Positions 56,557 through 64,000 of a stretch of 64,000 nt of DNA are shown here, piece after piece (positions within the stretch are counted from its first letter, which is position 1; the number at the start of each line of letters is the position of its first letter). The position numbers and the translations under genes are program-made. Location: assembly GCF_004341205.1 (NCBI RefSeq), contig NZ_SLUL01000008.1, positions 62,001 through 126,000 of the forward strand, given 5' to 3'. A model generated the notes under the pieces. The model saw nothing but the letters and a program-made list of their open reading frames with translations, was not told the DNA's origin and made no database searches. The stretch comes from Thermolongibacillus altinsuensis. Its GTDB lineage: Bacteria > Bacillota > Bacilli > Bacillales > Anoxybacillaceae.

Positions 56557-57508
56557 GCAACTTCATAAAAAATAACTCTAAAATCAATTGTTTGTCTATT
56601 CCGCTGCTTTTCATTCGGTAATCCGCTTCCGCCAATTCATTCATAATATCCATAAGCTCATTTTCTGAAAATCCTTTCGCATATCCCGCTGCTACTTTCA
56701 CACGAAACGGATGAACTTTTAACATTGAAGCAATCTGTTGTTGTCCGTACCCTTTTTTCATTAATTCCTTCACTTGATAAATAAGGCGAAATTGGCTTGC
56801 AAGCAGCGCTAAAATTTTAATCGGTTCTTCATTTTGGCGCAATAAATCGTAGAGCGTGCGCAACGCCGCAGATAAATCGCGAGCAACAACTTGTTCAATT
56901 AAAACAAATATATTTTGCTCTAACGACCGGGCAACAAGGGAATAGACATCTTTGGCTGTAATCGTGCGGTCACCGACAAATAGTGTCAGTTTTTCAATTT
57001 CATTCGCTAATGTCATCAAGTCCGTACCAGCCAGCTTTAAAAGAGCCTCCACTCCTTCATCGTCAATGCGGCAACTCCCCCGAATCCATTCTTTCAATTC
57101 TTTTTCGTTTAACGGATTAGCAACGAATACGTTGGCCGTTTTTAACAGCATTTTCGTTATTTTTTTTCGCTCATCCAATTTATCGTAAAAGCCAACAAAA
57201 ATAACAACAGAAAAAGGAGATGGCTGCTCAATATATGCCTCTAATTTTTTTAAGTCATGTTCCACTTTCTCTTTTCCTTTTTCTGCGGTAAGAAAAAAAG
57301 GGTTTTTAATGAGCACCACTTTTCGTTCTCCGAAGAAAGGAAGCGTTTCAGCGTCTTCCAACGCCAATTCGATCGGCGTTTCTTCACAATCGTATGTACA
57401 TAAATTAAACTCCCTTTCTTCTTCCGATAACGCCTTTTTGATTAATCGTTCATACGCTTCTTTTATTAAAAAATGTTCCGTTCCATACAATAAATATAAT
57501 GGTTCCAT
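56537..57508 (-). CDS. holA: DNA polymerase III delta subunit HolA
   Basis: A 323-residue clamp-loader subunit: MEPLYLLYGTEHFLI at the start, RNGDR-type region FFGERKVVLIKNP, and the C-terminal collar with LLRQNEEPIKILALLASQFRLIYQ. It opens the beta clamp with the tau/delta-prime complex. The ATG at 57508 has GGAG nine bases upstream; an ATG at 57523 is possible. B. subtilis YqeN has about 15 more residues at its start. Confidence 0.92.
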   Translation of the reverse strand: MEPLYLLYGTEHFLIKEAYERLIKKALSEEEREFNLCTYDCEETPIELALEDAETLPFFGERKVVLIKNPFFLTAEKGKEKVEHDLKKLEAYIEQPSPFSVVIFVGFYDKLDERKKITKMLLKTANVFVANPLNEKELKEWIRGSCRIDDEGVEALLKLAGTDLMTLANEIEKLTLFVGDRTITAKDVYSLVARSLEQNIFVLIEQVVARDLSAALRTLYDLLRQNEEPIKILALLASQFRLIYQVKELMKKGYGQQQIASMLKVHPFRVKVAAGYAKGFSENELMDIMNELAEADYRMKSSGIDKQLILELFFMKLQNKKEA

Positions 57509-57578
57509 TTTTCTCGTCTCCATTCTTTGTTCGACCAGCTTCCATAAAGAACATACAATGTTTTTATATATTTTACAA

Positions 57579-57656
57579 GGGAATCGGTCGACGAGAAAAA
57601 CCGACTCCCATTTATTTAAACGTTGGACAATAAGTCCTAGGAGCCTTATTGTCTAA
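57579..57656. other. Two hairpins in the holA-yqzM gap
   Basis: Hairpin 1: GGGA and TCGGT (57579-57588) pair with ACCGA and TCCC (57600-57609), one mismatch. Hairpin 2: 12 bp including one G-T pair (57623-57634 with 57645-57656), core GACAATAAG / CTTATTGTC around a loop containing TCCTAGGA. Neither has a T-run. They lie between divergent genes; no function is evident. Confidence 0.5.
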
Positions 57657-57783
57657 CGGTATCTTTATGTTTTCCCGTACGATGCGAACTATTTGTGACA
57701 ACTCTTGTCAACAATAACAAAGCAATATAGATTTTTTCTCCTTTTTCCCTTATACTAAAAGTGAAAAAATAGGAGGGATGGTC

Positions 57784-57918
57784 ATGAACGAATTTGAAAA
57801 AAACATCCAATGTAATCGAAACGATGCAGTCGATTCAGCAGTTGGCTTTATCGTATCGTTCGGTTTTTTTGCAACGATGTTCATCATTGCTACGCTCGTT
57901 AAATTTTTTGGCGCGTAA
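57784..57918 (+). CDS. yqzM: Small membrane protein YqzM
   Basis: A 44-residue protein beginning MNEFEKNIQCNRNDAVDSA, with one membrane segment in its second half (VGFIVSFGFFATMFIIATLV). It matches YqzM by length, sequence and position between holA and comEC. The ATG at 57784 follows AGGAGGG. A plausible promoter is TTGTCA-N17-TAGATT (about 57706-57734). The function is unknown. Confidence 0.8.
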   Translation: MNEFEKNIQCNRNDAVDSAVGFIVSFGFFATMFIIATLVKFFGA

Positions 57919-57938
57919 TCGTTTACATAACGCCAATG

Positions 57939-57969
57939 AAAGAGATTGCCGCGTGCAGTCTCTTTTTTA
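57939..57969 (+). terminator. yqzM terminator
   Basis: Stem AAAGAGATTGC / GCAGTCTCTTT (one G-T pair) with a 5-nt loop, followed by TTTAT. Confidence 0.85.
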
Positions 57970-57980
57970 TTTGCTGTATT

Positions 57981-60287
57981 TTATGGCGGAAACGTCGTAA
58001 AGGTGCTTATCTTTTTTCTGTAACGAATTTGAATGGCTCCATGCTCGTCGGTACGAAAAATCGTTACACGTTTTTGTTGCAACCGCTCAATAACATCGCC
58101 GTGAGGATGATGATAACGATTATTTCGCCCAACCGAAATCAGAGCCACCGTTGGATGAATATGCGTTAAAAATGGTTGTGAAGTCGATGTTCGACTTCCG
58201 TGATGCCCCACTTTTAAAATATCGACCGGTAAAGCTGAAAAAGTTGAAGTAATGCGCTGCTCTCCTCCCTCCTCTAAATCACCCGTAAATAGCCAACGAG
58301 CTCCCCCCATTTGCACATAAAGAACAATGGAACCATCATTCGTCCCTTTTTCTTCTCCATTCGGAGAAAGAACGTAAAAGATGGCATCGTTCACTTTCCA
58401 ACGATCTCCTCTCCCCACTTCTCGAACGAGGATGTTTTGTTTTTTCGCTTGCTTCACAATTTGTTGTTCAAGTTCATTTCGTTCGTTTCGTTTTCCGACA
58501 ACCAGTTCGCGGACATTCAACGAATGAAGAACTGTTTCTGCCGCCCCTACATGATCGTAGTCGCCATGCGTCAAAATGAGCTTATCAAGCGTTCGCACTC
58601 CTTTTGCCTTCAAAAACGGAACAACGACATCTTCCCCAATATCAAATTCATTTTGACGTTTTTTCCATTTTTCTTCAGAAAACAAAAACGTCCCGCCTGT
58701 ATCAATTAAATAAACAGCCTTCCTGTACGGAAGCTCGATATAAATGCAATCGCCTTGCCCAACATCAAGCATGACCACTTCCCCAACTGGGTTAAGAAAA
58801 GGAAACGCGAAATGAAGAAAAGTGACAAAGCCAAACGCATACCAATGCAAACGATGACGAACCTTTTTTTCAAGACAAACGAAAAAAAAGAAAATCACAA
58901 CATAGTAAAAAACAACTAACCATACAGGCGGTCGGCCTAACGACAATGTAAACCATTCAATGGTTGAAATCATTTCTACCACATCGTTTGTTATATTTAA
59001 TATCTTTGTTAGCAAGAAAATGATCCATAAACCCGCTTTCGGAAGTAATAAATGAATAAAAAAGGAGAAAAGAGAAAGAGGCAAAATCAGCAATGAATAA
59101 AGCGGAACAAACAATACATTAAGCGGGATGGATAAAAGAGAAATTTCATAAAAGTGGTACAATAAAAGCGGCCATGCGCTCAGTTGGGAAATGAGCGATG
59201 TAAGAAAAAGCTGCTTAAACGTCGAATTTTCTTTTGAAATGATGGAGGAAGATAAAATAAGCGAAGCGGATACAATAAACGAAAGCTGAAAGCCAATATG
59301 AAATAGCGTATAAGGATCTTTTGCAAGCATCACTAAACATGCGAGACTGACAGCATCAAGCGCGCTTAACGAAAAATTTCTTTTCATCGCTATTAACACG
59401 AATAACCCCATTAATGAAGCGCGCACAACAGAGGGAGCTCCTCCTGCAACAACAACATAAAATGGCAGAAGAACAATCAAAATCGTTCCTGCTCGTTCCC
59501 TTGTTACTCCCAGACGAATCAAAATATAAAAACATCCGCCTGTTAACAGCGTAATATGCAACCCCGAAATCGCCAACAGATGAATAAGCCCTAACGTTTG
59601 ATAATCACTCATCAACGACGGGTCGATATCACGCCTTTCTCCATAAATAAGCGCTTGAACAAATCCAGATGCTTCGTTAGGAAAATGCGCGCGAATATAA
59701 TCAATTCCTTTTTGTCGAGCCACTTGCAGTTGTTCGATCAACGAAAGGGGCGATCGGTGACAATGCGCCATATCAAGATGATTGGGCTTAACGAGCCAAT
59801 GGATTCGCTGCCGATATAAATATTGCTGATAATCAAACGCATACGGATTCGTTGCGCGCTTCGGTTTTTCCAACTGCCCTGTAAACGAACAATTCATGCC
59901 AATGGACAGTCGTTGCCATTGCGCCTGTTCATGTTCAGACGATAGTCGATAAATGAGTTGAAGCTTCTCTCGGCCGGAGCGAACAGTTGTCTTTAGCTGA
60001 TCTCCATCGATTTGAACAGGGGAAATGATGCGGACATAAAAAGAGGTTTGGTTTGAAGAGAAGGAAGTGACATTTCGTTGTTCAGCAACGAAACTGAGCG
60101 CGAAAAAAACAATGAATACAAGCGTGCAAAAAGGAAAAATGTTTCTTTTTCGCAAAATGATAAACAATCCATACAAACACGAACCGATTCCCGCTAGCCA
60201 TGCCGTCTCAGCCAGTAAAGAGGCGATCCCACAAATCGCTGCGAAAGCGAAATACAAACCATTTCCCTTTATTTTCACCCACCTCAT
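57981..60287 (-). CDS. comEC: DNA uptake channel protein ComEC
   Basis: A 768-residue protein: an N-terminal soluble/OB-like region, a competence domain with about ten membrane segments (LLAISGLHITLLTGG), and a C-terminal metallo-beta-lactamase domain with the metal motif LTHGDYDHVGAAE and KVGHHGSRTSTS. It forms the channel for transforming DNA and may degrade one strand. It follows comEB, from which a hairpin separates it. The ATG at 60287 has a weak ribosome binding site after the hairpin. Confidence 0.94.
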   Translation of the reverse strand: MRWVKIKGNGLYFAFAAICGIASLLAETAWLAGIGSCLYGLFIILRKRNIFPFCTLVFIVFFALSFVAEQRNVTSFSSNQTSFYVRIISPVQIDGDQLKTTVRSGREKLQLIYRLSSEHEQAQWQRLSIGMNCSFTGQLEKPKRATNPYAFDYQQYLYRQRIHWLVKPNHLDMAHCHRSPLSLIEQLQVARQKGIDYIRAHFPNEASGFVQALIYGERRDIDPSLMSDYQTLGLIHLLAISGLHITLLTGGCFYILIRLGVTRERAGTILIVLLPFYVVVAGGAPSVVRASLMGLFVLIAMKRNFSLSALDAVSLACLVMLAKDPYTLFHIGFQLSFIVSASLILSSSIISKENSTFKQLFLTSLISQLSAWPLLLYHFYEISLLSIPLNVLFVPLYSLLILPLSLFSFFIHLLLPKAGLWIIFLLTKILNITNDVVEMISTIEWFTLSLGRPPVWLVVFYYVVIFFFFVCLEKKVRHRLHWYAFGFVTFLHFAFPFLNPVGEVVMLDVGQGDCIYIELPYRKAVYLIDTGGTFLFSEEKWKKRQNEFDIGEDVVVPFLKAKGVRTLDKLILTHGDYDHVGAAETVLHSLNVRELVVGKRNERNELEQQIVKQAKKQNILVREVGRGDRWKVNDAIFYVLSPNGEEKGTNDGSIVLYVQMGGARWLFTGDLEEGGEQRITSTFSALPVDILKVGHHGSRTSTSQPFLTHIHPTVALISVGRNNRYHHPHGDVIERLQQKRVTIFRTDEHGAIQIRYRKKISTFTTFPP

Positions 60288-60294
60288 TTCACGA

Positions 60295-60321
60295 AAGCGG
60301 CTGTTGAGAAAGCAGCCGCTT
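60295..60321 (-). other. comEB-comEC intercistronic hairpin
   Basis: Perfect 9-bp stem AAGCGGCTG / CAGCCGCTT with a 9-nt loop. It overlaps the comEB stop and ends eight bases before the comEC ATG. Confidence 0.65.
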
Positions 60322-60781
60322 ATCGCTTCTGTAAAAATAAATAAATGTTTTCAATATCAAACGGAACTTGTTTCACAAGCACGTTCGCTTGTTGAAACAA
60401 CTCGAGCGCAAACGGGTGGTTTTTGTAATCTTGCGCATAGTATACCGCTTTAATGCCGCTTTGAATGATCGCCTTGCAACAATGCAAACACGGGAAATGA
60501 GTGACATAGATTTCTGCACCTTCTGTCGGAATTCCAAATTTCGCGCATTGTAAAATCGCATTCATTTCTGCATGAATGGTACGCATACAATGATTGTCAA
60601 TAACGTAACATCCTTCATCGGTGCAATGAGCCCCGCCTGCGATCGAGCCGTTATATCCGCCTGCAATAATTCGTTTATCGCGCACAATCGTCGCACCAAC
60701 CGCCAGGCGTGTACATGTGCTGCGCAGCGCAAGCAAATGGCTTTGCGCCATGAAATATTGATCCCATGTAATCCGTTCCAT
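60320..60781 (-). CDS. comEB: dCMP deaminase family protein ComEB
   Basis: A 153-residue deaminase with zinc and proton-transfer motifs HAEMNAI and PCLHCCKAI. It converts dCMP to dUMP; in B. subtilis it sits in the comE operon but is not essential for transformation. The ATG at 60781 has the best spacing from GAGGAG; another ATG two codons earlier is possible. Confidence 0.93.
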   Translation of the reverse strand: MERITWDQYFMAQSHLLALRSTCTRLAVGATIVRDKRIIAGGYNGSIAGGAHCTDEGCYVIDNHCMRTIHAEMNAILQCAKFGIPTEGAEIYVTHFPCLHCCKAIIQSGIKAVYYAQDYKNHPFALELFQQANVLVKQVPFDIENIYLFLQKR

Positions 60782-60853
60782 CCTCATCGCTCCTCTCCCC
60801 AGATTTGTCCAATATGCTTTTAGTTTAGCGAGGATGCAAAGCATTCGTCAATT

Positions 60854-61444
60854 TCATTTCACGATAATTTGCTCTTTGATCTTCTCCAGCGATTTTTCGC
60901 CAATCCCGCTCACATTTAGTAGATCTTCTATTTTTTGAAACGGACCATTTTCTTCCCGATAAGCGATAATCGCATCCGCTTTTGCTGGACCGATTCCCGA
61001 TAACGTTTGCAATTCTTCGGCTGTTGCTGTATTAATATTCACTTTTTTCTCATTTCCAGCAGCGGTCGTTTGTTCACTCATGACCGTCGGCGTTTCTTCT
61101 CCTTTCTTTGGGACATAAACCATCATTTCGTCTTGAACTTTCGCAGCTAAATTCACTTTCGTACGGTCGGCCTCTTCCGTAAATCCTCCTGCCAATTGAA
61201 TGACATCTTTTATTCGGCTCGATTCATCCACTTCATAAACTCCTTCGTGTACAACTGCTCCTTTGACATCAACAAAAACCGTTAACGGCTTCGCTTCCGC
61301 TTCAACTGATTCAGCCGTTTCATTCTCAATCGGCGGAGAAATCATTTCTTTTTCGCTGTCCTTGTTGATCCAGAAAAAAATGAACGCTGTTAGCACCATT
61401 CCGCCTATATATAGCCATCGTTCATATTTTTTTATCCACTTCAT
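60854..61444 (-). CDS. comEA: Competence DNA receptor ComEA
   Basis: A 196-residue membrane-anchored DNA-binding protein. One membrane segment (about 11-27), an SLBB-type domain (FVDVKGAVVHEGVYEV), then a flexible linker and a C-terminal helix-hairpin-helix domain (VNINTATAEELQTLSGIGPA). It binds incoming double-stranded DNA at the surface. The ATG at 61444 follows AAAGGATG. No obvious ComK box (AAAA-N5-TTTT pair) is seen upstream. Confidence 0.94.
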   Translation of the reverse strand: MKWIKKYERWLYIGGMVLTAFIFFWINKDSEKEMISPPIENETAESVEAEAKPLTVFVDVKGAVVHEGVYEVDESSRIKDVIQLAGGFTEEADRTKVNLAAKVQDEMMVYVPKKGEETPTVMSEQTTAAGNEKKVNINTATAEELQTLSGIGPAKADAIIAYREENGPFQKIEDLLNVSGIGEKSLEKIKEQIIVK

Positions 61445-61529
61445 TCTCTTCATCCTTTCATAAACGAATGAATAAAAGCATACATATGATTTATAGGAAA
61501 CAGTGCTTACATAAGGAGGGACTTATGCA

Positions 61530-62360
61530 TTGAATATAGGGTTCATTGGAACAGGAAACATGGGGAGAATTTTGATTGAAGCGTTTATTGGCGTAAACGC
61601 TGTTCAACCGAATCAGTTCATCATTACAAACCGAACGCTTTCCAAAGCTTATGACATACAGAAACAATATAAAGAATTAACCGTTGTGCCAACAAACGAA
61701 GAGGTTGTAAAAAAAGCAAACATCATTTTTATTTGCATCAAGCCTTTAGACATTTACCCTGTTTTAAGCCAGCTTTCTTCTCATTTGACAGAAAGTCATT
61801 GCATCGTCTCGATTACAAGTCCCATTACGGTCGAACAGCTTGAATCGCTCGTTCATTGCCATGTCATTCGGGTTATCCCAAGCATTACAAATCGAGCGCT
61901 TGCCGGCAGTTCATTAATCACTGTCGGAAAAAGATGTACAGAACGATATCGTTCGTTCGTTGAGACCTTGTTTGCCCAAATCTCTCGTCCTATTCATATA
62001 GACGAGCCTATCACAAGAGTTGCTTCCGACTTAACAAGCTGCGGTCCTGCATTTTTCAGCTACCTATTGCAAAAGTTTATCGATGCCGCCGTGCAGGAAA
62101 CAGCGATTACAAGAGAACAAGCAACGATCATGGCTAGCGAAATGATGATTGGATTCGGAGAACTTTTGCAGAAAAGACTGTACACGCTTCCGTCCTTGCA
62201 AGAAAAAGTATGCGTAAAAGGCGGAATTACAGGCGCAGGAATTGAAGTGCTTGAGAGGGAGATTGGCGACTTATTTGTGCACGTGTTTCAAAAAACGCAC
62301 GAAAAGTTTTATGAAGAGGTGCAGAAGGTGAAAATCCAATTTGATGATACGATTCGCTAA
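61530..62360 (+). CDS. comER: ComER, pyrroline-5-carboxylate reductase-like protein
   Basis: A 276-residue P5C-reductase-like protein with the Rossmann motif GFIGTGNMG and the C-terminal CGPAFFSYLL ... KGGITGAGIEVLE. Divergent from comEA, as in B. subtilis; its role there is not in proline synthesis and has been linked to competence/sporulation regulation. The start is a TTG at 61530 after AAGGAGGG. Confidence 0.9.
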   Translation: MNIGFIGTGNMGRILIEAFIGVNAVQPNQFIITNRTLSKAYDIQKQYKELTVVPTNEEVVKKANIIFICIKPLDIYPVLSQLSSHLTESHCIVSITSPITVEQLESLVHCHVIRVIPSITNRALAGSSLITVGKRCTERYRSFVETLFAQISRPIHIDEPITRVASDLTSCGPAFFSYLLQKFIDAAVQETAITREQATIMASEMMIGFGELLQKRLYTLPSLQEKVCVKGGITGAGIEVLEREIGDLFVHVFQKTHEKFYEEVQKVKIQFDDTIR

Positions 62361-62393
62361 AAAAGGCAAAATCCCTTCTATTTAAGCGATAAA

Positions 62394-62423
62394 AAATAGC
62401 GGACATGAAAATGTCCGCTATTT
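62394..62423. terminator. Bidirectional terminator, comER / yqeM
   Basis: Perfect 13-bp stem AAATAGCGGACAT / ATGTCCGCTATTT with GAAA loop; U-rich flanks, stronger on the minus strand. Confidence 0.88.
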
Positions 62424-63158
62424 CTTTGCTATGAAAAAAATTCGCTCTGAACGTTCAGAAGGAGGCTCGTTTTTAAAATCGGCACAAATCTCTAACAGGT
62501 GAAATCCAGCCTCCTCAAGCCACTTCCTATATTGGTCAATTTCGTACGTCCGCTGCACATGGCATTCGTCATAGCGTTCGTACGTTCCATTTTCATTTTT
62601 CACAAAAAACGTTAAATCATGCTCAACACTATGCTTCCATTCGCCAGGGAAGCAATTCCATATATAACTCACCTGTTCATCATTGCTAGCAAATGTCCCT
62701 TGCCCCAAGAAAAGGTGATCGATTTTAAAAGGCGAATGAACGTCGAATAAGAACAGTCCTCCATCTTTTAAATGAGCATATACACGTTGAAAAGTTTCGA
62801 ATACATCTTTTTCCGTTTGCAAATAGTTAAGGGAATCACAAAAGCACACAATGTGGTCAAACGGTGAAAATCCGTTTAATTCACGCATATCTTGCTGAAA
62901 AAACGGAATCGTTAAACCGATCTCTTCCGCTTTTGCTTGCGCCACGGCTAACATATGCTCAGATAAATCAATTCCCGTTACAGCAAACCCTTTTTGCGCA
63001 AGACGAATCGATAATTCTCCCGTTCCGCACCCAAGATCAAGCAACGACTTCCCTTTTCCGTACTTTGCAACTTTTTCTTCGACAAACGTACACCATTCAT
63101 CGTATGGCGCGTCGCTCATTAAGTAATCGTACCAATTGGCAAATTGCTCATATGTCAT
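62418..63158 (-). CDS. yqeM: Class I SAM-dependent methyltransferase YqeM
   Basis: A 246-residue methyltransferase with SAM motif I LLDLGCGTGELS, acidic motif GIDLSEHM and DMRELNG. Position after rsfS matches B. subtilis YqeM. The substrate is unknown. It overlaps the rsfS stop by four bases (ATGA), so translation is coupled. Confidence 0.88.
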   Translation of the reverse strand: MTYEQFANWYDYLMSDAPYDEWCTFVEEKVAKYGKGKSLLDLGCGTGELSIRLAQKGFAVTGIDLSEHMLAVAQAKAEEIGLTIPFFQQDMRELNGFSPFDHIVCFCDSLNYLQTEKDVFETFQRVYAHLKDGGLFLFDVHSPFKIDHLFLGQGTFASNDEQVSYIWNCFPGEWKHSVEHDLTFFVKNENGTYERYDECHVQRTYEIDQYRKWLEEAGFHLLEICADFKNEPPSERSERIFFIAKK

Positions 63159-63511
63159 GCGCCTAGATCACTCTCTAAATTTTCAAGCGGCGCATCGCCC
63201 CAAAGTCGCTCTAAATCATAATATTCGCGGTCGTCTTTATGAAAGACATGAGCGACGACATCGCCCAAATCAACCAAAATCCATTTCGCCTCGTCAAATC
63301 CTTCTAGGCGCTTGACAGGAATTTGATGCTCTTCCGCCTTTTCTTTAATTTCTCGAGCGATGGCTTGCACTTGTTTTTCTGAGTTTCCGTGGCAAATCAT
63401 AAAATAATCCGCCACAAGCGAGATCCCTTGCATGTTTAGAGCGACAATATTTTCCGCCTTTTTTTCATCCGCCGCTTTTACAGCGACACTCAAAATGTCA
63501 CGTCCCGTCAT
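63155..63511 (-). CDS. rsfS: Ribosomal silencing factor RsfS
   Basis: A 118-residue protein of the RsfS/Iojap family (VALNMQGISLVADYFMICHGNSEKQ ... KWILVDLGDVVAHVFHKDDREYY). It binds L14 on the large subunit and blocks subunit joining when nutrients are scarce. The ATG at 63511 follows GGAGGAGAG and overlaps yqeK by 14 bases. Confidence 0.94.
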   Translation of the reverse strand: MTGRDILSVAVKAADEKKAENIVALNMQGISLVADYFMICHGNSEKQVQAIAREIKEKAEEHQIPVKRLEGFDEAKWILVDLGDVVAHVFHKDDREYYDLERLWGDAPLENLESDLGA

Positions 63512-64000
63512 TCAACAACTCTCCTCCTTTAATTTTTTTTGCTAAATCATTATATGTGTAAAACGTATCAGGATAAATCGCCTCATTTTTTTTCATTAGA
63601 AAGCTGATCGTATTTTGCAAGGCTTTCAATAAAGCGAGATCTAAATTTTGTTGAGCAAGCTCGCGCACTTCATCTACGCCAGGAAACGCCCTTCCCGGCT
63701 CAATATAATCTGCTAAATAAACGACTTTTTCGAGCACGGTCATGTTGGCCCGGCCTGACGTATGATAACGAATGGCGTCTAAAATGTCCACATCATCAAT
63801 GCCTACTTCCGTCTTCACTAAATATGCGCCAACCGGAGCATGCCAAAGCTCTGCATTATATTGTAACAAATCGCTTGGCATATTTTGTTCAATAATGATT
63901 CGCTTCATCTCTTCTTTTGGCCGAAATTTTGCGTAATCATGAAAAATAGCGGCTAACTCTGCCTTTTTTACATCGGCTCCATACTTTTTAGCGAGCTCAA
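63498..64000 (-). CDS. yqeK: HD-domain nucleotide hydrolase YqeK, 5' end outside the window
   Basis: The C-terminal ~166 residues of a minus-strand gene extending past the right edge. It shows the HD motif AAIFHDYAKFRP, then HAPVGAYLV, AIRYHTSG and YLADYIEPGR, matching the YqeK family, which cleaves diadenosine tetraphosphate symmetrically. It overlaps rsfS by 14 bases, as in other Bacillaceae. Confidence 0.9.
   Translation of the reverse strand, partial: ELAKKYGADVKKAELAAIFHDYAKFRPKEEMKRIIIEQNMPSDLLQYNAELWHAPVGAYLVKTEVGIDDVDILDAIRYHTSGRANMTVLEKVVYLADYIEPGRAFPGVDEVRELAQQNLDLALLKALQNTISFLMKKNEAIYPDTFYTYNDLAKKIKGGELLNDGT

Overview
This window is a chromosomal core segment of a thermophilic or thermotolerant, endospore-forming Bacillaceae bacterium. 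Gene order follows the Bacillus subtilis yqe-yqf-yqg region closely, protein sequences resemble Geobacillus/Anoxybacillus, and the moderate-to-low GC content favours an Anoxybacillus-like species. The genus is inferred from pattern only. There is no prophage, CRISPR array, intact insertion sequence or biosynthetic cluster. Most genes lie on the minus strand.

Layout: (1) 1-3.8 kb: a 5-formyl-THF cyclo-ligase fragment, rpmG, a large sugar nucleotidyltransferase fused to a degenerate phosphomutase-like half, and two small membrane proteins. (2) 3.8-8.4 kb: the phosphate operon pstSCAB-phoU with a clear PhoP-box promoter, preceded by pbpA, yqgE and sodA. (3) 12.6-17.5 kb: a CAU-anticodon tRNA, a DUF1189 protein, a chemoreceptor whose promoter also carries PhoP-like boxes, a LysM protein, ispG and yqfX. 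(4) 17.6-24.9 kb: yqfW, the zinc-uptake operon znuC-znuB-zur with a Zur box, a highly structured intergenic element, yqfT, nfo, cshB, yqfQ and ispH. (5) 24.9-32.6 kb: yqfO, trmK, cytochrome c-550, an unknown membrane protein, sigA-dnaG, ppsR and ccpN. (6) 32.7-41 kb: recO, yqzL, era, dgkA, ybeY, phoH, the sporulation pair yqfC/yqfD, the sigma-W-type operon yqeZ-floA-yqfB, yqeY and rpsU. (7) 41-51 kb: deoC, mtaB, and the class I heat-shock cluster hrcA-grpE-dnaK-dnaJ-prmA-rsmE with a perfect CIRCE operator, then hemW. (8) 51-64 kb: lepA, yqxA, spoIIP, gpr, rpsT, holA, yqzM, the competence operon comEA-comEB-comEC with divergent comER, and yqeM, rsfS and yqeK.

The genes supply housekeeping and developmental functions: translation and ribosome assembly, replication initiation (DnaG, HolA), transcription (SigA), protein folding, phosphate and zinc homeostasis, isoprenoid synthesis (both Fe-S enzymes IspG and IspH), sporulation and DNA uptake. 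Several loci that B. subtilis carries inside this order (pgpH, cdd, glyQS, yqxD, yqeW) are absent here.

The observations most worth following are: a 136-nt four-helix element at 20454-20589 downstream of a possible promoter; PhoP-type boxes before the chemoreceptor, in the same geometry as the pstS promoter; an inverted pair of about 70-bp repeats around yqxA-spoIIP-gpr, one of which encodes the tail of YqxA; a 32/36-identical repeat shared by the ispG and yqfT leaders; a nucleotidyltransferase whose mutase half has lost its catalytic motifs; and an apparent one-base disruption of the ccpN start.
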